Origin: an uncultured Flavobacteriaceae bacterium
GTDB lineage: Bacteria > Bacteroidota > Bacteroidia > Flavobacteriales > Flavobacteriaceae
Reading direction: 5' to 3'
Assembly (NCBI GenBank): GCA_947497145.1
Contig: CANMFQ010000003.1
Span: 124,001-188,000, forward strand
Length of the DNA stretch: 64,000 nt
Part shown: positions 18,263 to 25,889 of the stretch, one piece after another
Numbering within the stretch: the stretch's first letter is position 1
Layout: each line of letters starts with the position of its first letter
Notes under the pieces: model-generated
The model's input: the letters and a program-made list of their open reading frames with translations, nothing else
What the model was told of the DNA's origin: nothing
Databases searched by the model: none
Position numbers and translations under genes: made by a program

Positions 18263-19724
18263 AACAGTTATTATTTAATTTGATTGATCTAAACCGTAGC
18301 ACACAGTACGCAGTAGTAGGCTGGACTTTTTTGGGAGGTGTAAACCTACTTTATATAAATTATCAAATCAACAATATTCATGTATACAAAAAACATACAA
18401 GCTAAATAAACAATCTGTTTTGTTGCCATTTTAGCAATTCAACCCCCATTTAATAGGGGAATCGTCAGAATACTCAAGCGGATAAAAAAAATCAAAAACA
18501 GTTGCCTAATCTTAAAAAAAGAGGAACTGTATAGATAATGTTGATATAATTATGAAGTATGTTGAGAATAAAAGATGCCCTTTTTACACAACATTGAAAC
18601 CTATTAGCCTGATTTTGACTAATTAGAAGAGATAAATTTCGTCAGCCTAGTTATTTTGAAATTTACTTGAAGTTTTCTTAAGATAAAAAAACTATAAGCT
18701 ATGAGTCCCGAAATTTAATTGATTAAACTCGCTTTATGTAATAGAAAATCTACTACATATTAAAATCACTTCAAAATAAAACGCTATCCAGTTATTTTTA
18801 TTTTAGCCATCGCGGTGAAAACACTTTATTTCTTTTCGCTTTTATGTCTCACCATAAAATTCTATTACATAAAGCGCGTTAAAAGAGTATTCAAAGGCCC
18901 TATACCTGTAACGTTGGATTTACATCTATTTTTGAGTTCATTATTGATAATCTCTATAATAGAACATTTTCTAAGTAAAATATTATCTCCCATGCGAATT
19001 AAAACGTTTTTCATGTTGTTTTTAATCTGAATAATCAGGTGAACCCCCTCGATAAAACGTAGTTGAGCAAGTTTATTGCCTTGCTAGCCTTTGTTAGCAT
19101 AGTGCTTTCCGAGTACTCCATCCAGAAAAGGTCTATTCTTTAATAAACACTAGCGTTAATATTGGCTTATACTATTGAAAACCATTATTTTACACCTATC
19201 GTTTATTATCCTATGTGACTTAAAACTATAGCACTATCTTATGGAAACTTTCCCCGTCGAGGCAATGCCTTTGAATGCCTTATTTTATTTGATATGCTTG
19301 ATTTTACATACTTCAACGGGAATACTGTCGACCGAAGAAATGTTAGTGCATTTTCATAAACAACGGGTATTAAGAAATAGCGCAAGTGGCATAAGGCGAG
19401 ATGCTACCTCTAATTGCGTAAACCTATCGCAGGATACCGTATTGGGGAACTCTTTTTTAGCTATTTTTTGACATAGAAAAGATAAAAGTGCTAAATCTGG
19501 TCATTTTAAACATTACAGGTGTCATAACCCCACCTTTATACACTCATGGGTGTTTAGAAAGATTTTTCTACAAGGGGTTAACAGCTTGACATATTCCTAC
19601 AAAACTCATCAACAACACAAAAGATCTTCGTAATTTGTAGTATAGACAATCATATACAGACCTTTTAGGTCAATAGATTGAACTCAGGTTAGCAATCATT
19701 ATAGGCTAGAAATTATGTAATGCA
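18263..19724. other. 1.46-kb non-coding region between regulator and glucan locus
   Basis: No convincing gene on either strand; the open frames present have low-complexity or unfamiliar translations. It holds the MITE-like element at 18726-18880 and presumably the promoter and operators of the surface block near 18263-18420. I found no clear TAnnTTTG box there. Confidence 0.6.
18726..18880. mobile_element. MITE-like element, copy E1
   Basis: The ends are inverted repeats: AACTCGCTTTATGTAATAG from 18726, and its complement to 18880, match at 20 of 21 positions. The inside has no coding capacity. It shares the block TTAAAATCAC.TCAAAATAAAAC and a GAAAACACTTTATTT block with the element at 51560-51739, and its left end with the one at 60282-60450. 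I see no transposase, so it is non-autonomous if mobile. Confidence 0.6.
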
Positions 19725-22517
19725 CTAGAGCCCTATGATGTAGTTAACAAGGTTTTCTTCGTGATTTAAGTTCAACTTTTTTCGAAGGCGATATCTTTTA
19801 ATATCAACACTTCTTGCTGATATGTTTAATAACTGAGCCATTTCTTTTGATGATAAATTCAAACGCAAATAGGCACATAATTTAAGGTCGCTTGGCGATA
19901 ATAAAGGGTGTATTGATTTTATCTTTTTTAAGAATTCACTATCGGCATTATTAAAAGCTTCCTTGAACATTTCCCAGTCATCATTTTGATTTAAATTCTT
20001 ATTAATAACCTTGATTACCTGTTTGACCCCATCTTTATTATCCAACCCTTCTAATTCATCCATTATTTTGGAAAGCAATTCGTTTTTTTTAATAATACTC
20101 ATTGTAGATGCTGCCAATTCTTTGCTTTTACTTTTGAAACCTACTTCGAGCTGGGCGTTTTTGATTTTAATAATTTCCTTTTCGCTTTGAACTTTAGCCA
20201 ATTCAAGGTCTTGTTTGTTCTTTTCTATTAGTATTTGACGTTGCTTTTTGTAATGCCGTTTATATAAGGTATGCAACAGCAATAAAAATAGGAGTATTCC
20301 CAATATATAAAGGGCTACCATTACATTGGAAATATACCATGGTTTTGCTACTGTAAAAGAATATGAAGCGGTATTGTTAGATAGCGTATTCCCTATTTTT
20401 GCCTTTACATCAAAGGTATAATCTCCAAAGGGGAGGTTTTCATAAAACGCTTCGGGCTTTTGCGACCAATCGCTCCAATCATCGTACATCCCTTTTAACC
20501 GATACCTATATTCCGCACTCAAATACTTATCGTAAACCGGAGTATAAAATGAAAATTTGAAATTATTATCATCGCTTTTAAAATTACCTTTCAACCTTTT
20601 GTCTAATAGAGTTTGCTTCAAACTACTGTTGCTATTAGCAACACTTCCAATAGCAACCTGAAAATTTGCGGGCTTAATTTCATTGATATTAAATACGATA
20701 TACCCTGAGGTTTTTCCCACCAAATAGGTGCCGTCATCATCTAACATAATGATGTTTTCATATCCCAAAATCCCATCCCGCATCTTCTTCGTAAGCGGTA
20801 CATTTTTTATTCTAACACTGTTGCTGACTCCCACAGGCGCCACAAAACTTATGTTCAATTTGTTAAAAATCCATAATTTATCGCCTTGCTCATCTACCAC
20901 CAATTTGCCCGAGTCATATTCTTCCTCAGTATACGCCCTACTTAAAAGACTGTCTTTGACAAACCGTTGACTGTCTCTATTGTATTGAAAAATACCTTTT
21001 CTATAGGCATACAACAGTTTATCATTGTACTTTACAATGCCAGAATTTGCACCTTTTATCAAGGTGTCTTTAACCACCTTTTTTATCTCAAAAAAAGCAT
21101 CATCTACCTCTAACTTGAAAACTCCATTATATTCATGGTTTACGAAGATTTGATTGCCTAATGTTTCAAAATATCTAGAAGAATTATCAAAACCTTTGAT
21201 CTTATTTCTTAATTGCCAAGAATCACCAGATTTCTCCAAAACATACAACCCATCATAATTGCCCTGAAGTAGCATATCTGGTCTATTTGACAACTTCGCT
21301 ATGTTCCATGTTCCCCTAATATCAGTTATTTTAGTTGCTCGGTCACCCGTAATTTCAAAAGTCCCTGAATTATGTCCACATAACAACTTTCCATCAATTT
21401 CTTTTAAACACCAAACCTGCCCTTGCGTGCCGTTTATAAACTTAAATCCATTATCTCCTCTCAATTGCCTGTAGAATAGCCCCTGATTTGTGCCTAAGTA
21501 AAGGTTATCTTCGTGAATGGCGGAAGCATAAACACTCCCTAAAAAACCCCTAGTATCGTTGAATACCTTGTAGGGTGCTTCTAGATTTACATAACTGATT
21601 CCGTAATCTAGCCCCAACCATATAGTACTGCCATTATCTTCAAAAAGGGACAAAACCGTATTGTTTGCCAATCCTCTGTCTTGGTTAATTTGATAAACCA
21701 GTTCACCGCTAGCGTTCAAGTATATGAGACCATCAGATATGGAGCCCAAAACAAAACCACCATCGTTTAGTTGAAGTCCATCATACAAACTTAGGTTTGA
21801 TAAAAATGTATTCGGAAAATTGTCGGCTTCGATGAGTGAACCATCTTTCAGATGATAAAAACCATTATTCTTGGTTAGAAATAACACTTCATTTTCACTT
21901 CCAAACATATTGATAACCTCATCATCTTTTACAATATCATCGTCAAAAATCAAAAAGTCCTTTCCCGATTCAATTTTAAAAACTCCCTCACCCAACCGCT
22001 GAAAGTAAATGTTATGATCTACCTTAAACATTTTGGTAATGGTGGTTTTAGAATCAATAGTATTCAATGAACCGTCGTTTACATTCAAAATATAAATCCT
22101 CCTTAAAGATTGAAACACGATATAATCATCGATATCTATAATATTCCAAAATTCTTCATCTTCGAGGAGTTCAATTGGCAGTTGACTTGATAAGGAAGTA
22201 TAATCCAACGTGTTCAGGTCATTTTTTTGCCAATAACCAAATTCCATAAAACAACCTGTGTAAATACGGTCTTCAACAACTTGCACCGAACGCATAATGG
22301 TTTCATTGGGCGAGGGGTACAACATCCAGCTTGCCCCATTGAACTCCAATAGTCCTTCGCTATTAGCCACATAAACTATTTTATTAGAGGATTGGGAGAT
22401 AGCCCAGTTTTGGTTTTCACCTTGATAATCGTTCGGATAAAAATTTTGAATAGGCGGAAGTTCTTGGGATCTGACTCCAAAGTTGATTAAGAAAAATAAA
22501 AAAACAACGTATTTCAT
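19725..22517 (-). CDS. Membrane sensor-regulator: beta-propeller, YXY domain, TM, LuxR-type HTH
   Basis: 930 aa. A signal peptide (1-17) is followed by a periplasmic two-component-regulator-type propeller to ~640 (repeats such as STIWLGLDYGISYVNL and NLYLGTNQGLFY). A YXY domain spans ~655-730 (YRYRLKGMYDDWSDW, FGDYTFDVKA), with one TM segment ~737-757. A coiled coil follows to ~835. The C-terminal HTH lies at ~870-930 (LSPSDLKLCAYLRLNLSSKEMAQLL, ARSVDIKRYRLRKKL). This one-protein layout, without kinase or receiver domain, is common beside flavobacterial glycan loci. It is upstream of and co-oriented with the glucan genes and is their most likely activator. Confidence 0.88.
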   Translation of the reverse strand: MKYVVFLFFLINFGVRSQELPPIQNFYPNDYQGENQNWAISQSSNKIVYVANSEGLLEFNGASWMLYPSPNETIMRSVQVVEDRIYTGCFMEFGYWQKNDLNTLDYTSLSSQLPIELLEDEEFWNIIDIDDYIVFQSLRRIYILNVNDGSLNTIDSKTTITKMFKVDHNIYFQRLGEGVFKIESGKDFLIFDDDIVKDDEVINMFGSENEVLFLTKNNGFYHLKDGSLIEADNFPNTFLSNLSLYDGLQLNDGGFVLGSISDGLIYLNASGELVYQINQDRGLANNTVLSLFEDNGSTIWLGLDYGISYVNLEAPYKVFNDTRGFLGSVYASAIHEDNLYLGTNQGLFYRQLRGDNGFKFINGTQGQVWCLKEIDGKLLCGHNSGTFEITGDRATKITDIRGTWNIAKLSNRPDMLLQGNYDGLYVLEKSGDSWQLRNKIKGFDNSSRYFETLGNQIFVNHEYNGVFKLEVDDAFFEIKKVVKDTLIKGANSGIVKYNDKLLYAYRKGIFQYNRDSQRFVKDSLLSRAYTEEEYDSGKLVVDEQGDKLWIFNKLNISFVAPVGVSNSVRIKNVPLTKKMRDGILGYENIIMLDDDGTYLVGKTSGYIVFNINEIKPANFQVAIGSVANSNSSLKQTLLDKRLKGNFKSDDNNFKFSFYTPVYDKYLSAEYRYRLKGMYDDWSDWSQKPEAFYENLPFGDYTFDVKAKIGNTLSNNTASYSFTVAKPWYISNVMVALYILGILLFLLLLHTLYKRHYKKQRQILIEKNKQDLELAKVQSEKEIIKIKNAQLEVGFKSKSKELAASTMSIIKKNELLSKIMDELEGLDNKDGVKQVIKVINKNLNQNDDWEMFKEAFNNADSEFLKKIKSIHPLLSPSDLKLCAYLRLNLSSKEMAQLLNISARSVDIKRYRLRKKLNLNHEENLVNYIIGL

Positions 22518-22650
22518 ATTGATTACTCACAGTGAAAAATAAAGTAGAATTTTTTTTCCGCGAAAAACTAACTTTATATATTGCTCAATATAAAAAAAAC
22601 AGCACTAAATCCCCAGTATCACCGGTGATAAAAAAAGAAAATTATAAAAA

Positions 22651-22682
22651 CAAAAAAAGCCGACTCCTAAAAGTCGGCTTTT
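22651..22682 (-). terminator. Terminator after tRNA-Leu
   Basis: AAGCCGACT / AGTCGGCTT stem with a 5-nt loop, followed in the minus direction by a T-tract. It begins 8 bases past the tRNA 3' end and separates it from the regulator gene. Confidence 0.85.
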
Positions 22683-22689
22683 AACGTTG

Positions 22690-22771
22690 TACAGGCGGAG
22701 AGACTCGAACTCTCACACCTTGCGGCACTAGATCCTAAGTCTAGCGTGTCTACCAATTCCACCACGCCTGC
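22690..22771 (-). tRNA. tRNA-Leu (anticodon UAG)
   Basis: 82 nt. The acceptor GCAGGCG pairs with CGCCTGT (one G-U). D-arm contains TGGTAGACACG. The anticodon stem CTAGA/TCTAG holds loop CTTAGGA, so the anticodon is TAG, Leu. A variable arm of class II type (TGCCGCAAGGT) and the T-loop GTTCGAGTC are present. CCA is not encoded. Confidence 0.95.
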
Positions 22772-22780
22772 ATTTTTTCT

Positions 22781-22812
22781 GTTAGCAATTATGCTAACGG
22801 GCTGCAAATATA
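22781..22812 (-). promoter_or_regulatory. tRNA-Leu promoter -7 box with start-site hairpin
   Basis: On the minus strand, TATATTTG (22812-22805) fits the Bacteroidetes -7 consensus TAnnTTTG. A perfect 7-bp hairpin, GTTAGCA/TGCTAAC (22781-22798), lies where transcription would start, between box and tRNA. No clear -33 element is seen. Confidence 0.5.
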
Positions 22813-23055
22813 AATTAAAAAATCTATTCTCTAAATAGTAGGGCTTTAAAAAGTTCTTTTTAGTAATTTTATTTTCTCGATAATTTAAATTTTAGCTTAA
22901 AATTGCTTTACAAACATTCGAAATAGCTTGTTTTACAGACTTTTACAGCATCATCTTACTTCTAGTCAAAAACTAAAAAAATGATTTATTTTGGTGTATA
23001 TTGTCATCCTGTAGCATGTTTTAAAGTAAATTTTAAGTAAAAACACCCAATTACA

Positions 23056-24447
23056 ATGAATAATACAAAAGAATATATTGCCAAAAACAAGGAGCGTTTT
23101 TTAAATGAGCTCATTGATTTGCTTAAAATACCCTCGGTAAGTGCCGACCCAGCATTTTCACAAGACGTTATAAATGGTTCGGAAGCAGTAAAATCATCCC
23201 TTTTGGCTGCGGGCTGTGATCTTGCTGAAATTCATGAAACAGATGGCTATCCTATTATTTATGGCGAAAAAATCATAGACCCCACCCTACCTACTGTTTT
23301 GGTATACGGTCATTACGACGTGCAACCTGCAGATCCTATTGAATTATGGGATTCGCCACCCTATGAACCCGTAATAAAGAAAACAGCCATTCACCCTGAA
23401 GGTGCCATATTTGCCCGAGGATCATGTGATGATAAAGGGCAGATGTATATGCATATAAAAGCCCTTGAATTGATGGTGCAAACCGATCAGCTGCCTTGTA
23501 ATGTAAAATTCATGATTGAAGGTGAAGAAGAAGTTGGCAGTAACAACCTTGCTATTTATGTTGCCAATAACAAAGCTAAATTGGCTAATGATGTTATTCT
23601 AATTTCTGATACCGGAATGATTGCCAACGACATACCGTCAATTACAACGGGTTTGCGTGGTTTGAGTTATGTTGAAGTTGAAGTTACAGGCCCCAATAGA
23701 GACCTGCATTCTGGCTTGTATGGTGGTGCGGTGGCCAACCCTATCAATATATTAACTAAAATGATTGCTAGCCTACATGATGAACATAATCATATCACGA
23801 TACCCCATTTTTATGATAAGGTAGAAGAGCTTTCTGATGCAGAACGAGCAGAAATGGCAAAGGCTCCCTTTTCTCTAAAAGCCTATCAAGATGCGATTGC
23901 TATTGAATCTGTTTATGGTGAAGCGGGGTATACAACCAATGAGCGTAATGCTATTCGGCCCACCTTAGATGTAAACGGTATTTGGGGTGGCTATATTGGT
24001 GATGGTGCCAAAACGGTTATTCCGAGTAAGGCATACGCCAAAATATCAATGCGTTTGGTGCCCAATCAAGATTGGCAAGAAATTACCGAACTATTTACTA
24101 CCCATTTTACCAATATTGCACCCAAAGGTGTTACCGTAAAAGTCACACCCCACCATGGCGGACAAGGCTATGTAACCCCTATAGATACCGTCGCATACCA
24201 AGCGGCTTCTAAAGCTTATGAAACTACTTTTGGCAAAAAACCGATTCCGCAGCGCAGTGGCGGTAGTATACCCATTGTATCTTTATTTGAAGAAGAACTG
24301 GGCAGTAAAACCATTCTTATGGGCTTTGGTTTAAACAGCGATGCCATTCACTCACCCAATGAGCATTTTGGGGTTTGGAACTATCTAAAAGGCATTGAGA
24401 CCATACCTTATTTTTACAAGTATTTTACTGAGATGAATACAAAATAA
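23056..24447 (+). CDS. M20-family dipeptidase
   Basis: 463 aa, no signal peptide, cytosolic. Di-zinc peptidase of family M20: H86 and D88 in GHYDVQP, the bridging Asp in RGSCDDKG (~125), the catalytic Glu in EGEEEVGS (~157), Asp in ISDTGM, and a C-terminal His in HSPNEHFG. A dimerisation (lid) domain occupies the middle. Likely hydrolyses dipeptides or similar substrates. Monocistronic: it starts after a 280-bp spacer downstream of the divergent tRNA and ends at a strong terminator. Confidence 0.92.
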   Translation: MNNTKEYIAKNKERFLNELIDLLKIPSVSADPAFSQDVINGSEAVKSSLLAAGCDLAEIHETDGYPIIYGEKIIDPTLPTVLVYGHYDVQPADPIELWDSPPYEPVIKKTAIHPEGAIFARGSCDDKGQMYMHIKALELMVQTDQLPCNVKFMIEGEEEVGSNNLAIYVANNKAKLANDVILISDTGMIANDIPSITTGLRGLSYVEVEVTGPNRDLHSGLYGGAVANPINILTKMIASLHDEHNHITIPHFYDKVEELSDAERAEMAKAPFSLKAYQDAIAIESVYGEAGYTTNERNAIRPTLDVNGIWGGYIGDGAKTVIPSKAYAKISMRLVPNQDWQEITELFTTHFTNIAPKGVTVKVTPHHGGQGYVTPIDTVAYQAASKAYETTFGKKPIPQRSGGSIPIVSLFEEELGSKTILMGFGLNSDAIHSPNEHFGVWNYLKGIETIPYFYKYFTEMNTK

Positions 24448-24473
24448 ACGCTAAGCCAGTAAAAACATATTAT

Positions 24474-24508
24474 AAAAACACCTCCCTTGAAAAAAGGGAG
24501 GTGTTTTT
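24474..24508. terminator. Rho-independent terminator after the M20 gene
   Basis: AAAAACACCTCCCTT pairs perfectly with AAGGGAGGTGTTTTT. It works in both directions and lies between the convergent M20 (+) and PhnA (-) genes. Confidence 0.92.
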
Positions 24509-24617
24509 AGATTTGTCCATAGCTTTTTTTAAGCTGCTATAAATTTTTTATAAACCTATTAATCCTAGTAACTGAAATCTGAAATTGGATATTTCATAAT
24601 ACTATGGTTGAAATAGC

Positions 24618-25196
24618 TTAGATTTTTTTGACATATTTTGTGATAATCACAATCTGGGTTGGGCCTACTTTACCTTCAATAAATTCGGCATTTTCCCGAT
24701 CTAGCGAAATTCTACGCACTGCCGTTCCTTGTTTTGCTACAAGGCTTGAACCTTTTACTTTTAAATCTTTTACAAGTACAACGCTGTCGCCATTTTGTAA
24801 AACTACTCCGTTTACATCGCGGTGAATTATTTTTTCACTCTCTTCTTCACCTTCACCTGTTTCCTTTGCCCATTTTAGGGTATCATCTTCTAAATACATC
24901 ATATCTAAAAGATCTTGTGACCAACCTTCACTTTTTAAACGTGAAAGCATACGCCAAGCGACTACCTTTACGGCATCATGCTCACTCCACATACTATCAT
25001 TTAGGCAACGCCAATGATTGGCATCTGTAGTATCAGGGTTTTCAATTTGACCTACACAGGTGCCACAGCCTAAAAGGCTTCTATCTAATCCTACAACTGT
25101 TTTGGGCGGCACTTCGTATACCTGTAAATCTTCTGTTGATGCGCATAATTCACATTGCGATCCGCTTCTTTCTTTTAATTCTTCTAATAAGGCCAT
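24618..25196 (-). CDS. PhnA-domain zinc-ribbon protein
   Basis: 192 aa. Residues 1-45 form a zinc ribbon with two Cys pairs (CELC at 15-18 and CGTC near 44-47). The C-terminal ~65 residues (GVVLQNGDSVVLVKDLKVKGSS onwards) match the SH3-like PhnA domain. The middle is helical and acidic. Despite the name, the family's function is not established and phosphonate use is not implied here. Single gene, convergent with the M20 peptidase. Confidence 0.88.
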   Translation of the reverse strand: MALLEELKERSGSQCELCASTEDLQVYEVPPKTVVGLDRSLLGCGTCVGQIENPDTTDANHWRCLNDSMWSEHDAVKVVAWRMLSRLKSEGWSQDLLDMMYLEDDTLKWAKETGEGEEESEKIIHRDVNGVVLQNGDSVVLVKDLKVKGSSLVAKQGTAVRRISLDRENAEFIEGKVGPTQIVIITKYVKKI

Positions 25197-25458
25197 TTGC
25201 TACGTTTGAACTGCAAACTTATGATTTTTTTAAATGACTAGCCACATTACACCTTGTGCTAATCTTAAATTGTGTGTTACACCGTAACACTATCTTAATC
25301 CACTTGATATAAGGCTGCAATAAACAGCAAACACAACTTAGGTATGCCGTATAGGCGCAACATATCATTTTTTTTGGAGCCGATCTATCAAAAGTTAAAC
25401 CCCTTGTTCTTATACCTTGGGCTTTTCTAAGCGAGCGTAAATCAATTATTTTTATACT

Positions 25459-25500
25459 CTACACTTGTAGAATTAAAATATTTGTTCTATGTTTGTAGAA
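25459..25500 (+). promoter_or_regulatory. BlaI-type double operator overlapping the promoter
   Basis: Two dyads, CTACA-CT-TGTAG (25459-25470) and TTCTATGTTTGTAGAA (25485-25500), have centres 28 bp apart. The second contains TATGTTTG (25488-25495), a TAnnTTTG -7 box, and the first contains a TTG about 20 bp upstream as -33. BlaI-family repressors bind TACA/TGTA dyads, so autorepression of the following operon is expected. A start near 25502 also rules out the ATG at 25489 as translation start. Confidence 0.75.
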
Positions 25501-25521
25501 CAAACTCTAATAACGAAGCAC

Positions 25522-25887
25522 ATGCAACTATCAAAAACCGAAGAAGAGCTTATGAATATAATCTGGAAACAGAAAAAAGCTTTCATGAAAGACTTATTAG
25601 ACGCTTACCCAGAACCTAAACCTGCAACCACAACTATTGCCACCCTTTTAAAGCGCATGACAGACAAGCAATTTATCGCCTATAAAAGTATTGGGCGTGC
25701 CAGAGAATATTATCCGTTGGTAAAAAAGAAAGATTACTTTTCAAAACATGTAAACGGACTCATTAAAAACTTTTTTAATGACAGTGCTGGGCAGTTTGCC
25801 TCATTCTTTACCCAAGAAACCAACCTGAGTAAAGAAGAGCTAGAAGACCTAAAAAAGGTAATAGACGAACAACTCAAGAAGAAATAG
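25522..25887 (+). CDS. BlaI/MecI-family repressor
   Basis: 121 aa from the ATG of MQLSKTEEEL; the upstream ATG at 25489 lies inside the promoter. Winged-helix DNA-binding domain at 1-75 (LMNIIWKQKKAFMKDLL, TTTIATLLKRMTDKQFI) and a C-terminal dimerisation helix region. In this family the paired M56 protease relieves repression, by cleavage of the repressor in the classic systems. The M56 gene starts 2 bp after the stop, so the pair is an operon under the double operator just upstream. Confidence 0.92.
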   Translation: MQLSKTEEELMNIIWKQKKAFMKDLLDAYPEPKPATTTIATLLKRMTDKQFIAYKSIGRAREYYPLVKKKDYFSKHVNGLIKNFFNDSAGQFASFFTQETNLSKEELEDLKKVIDEQLKKK

Positions 25888-25889
25888 TC

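Noticed and set aside
18815-19030. 71-aa hydrophobic frame next to and inside MITE-like copy E1
   Set aside because: Starts at a weak codon inside the repeat, and its composition follows the AT content.
19241-19471. Possible 76-aa gene in the regulator/glucan gap
   Set aside because: The translation has no recognisable family or signal and sits in AT-rich spacer; chance open frame is more likely.
25489-25521. Upstream ATG as start of the first BlaI gene
   Set aside because: It lies within the -7 box and operator; the family start is MQLSKTEEEL at 25522.
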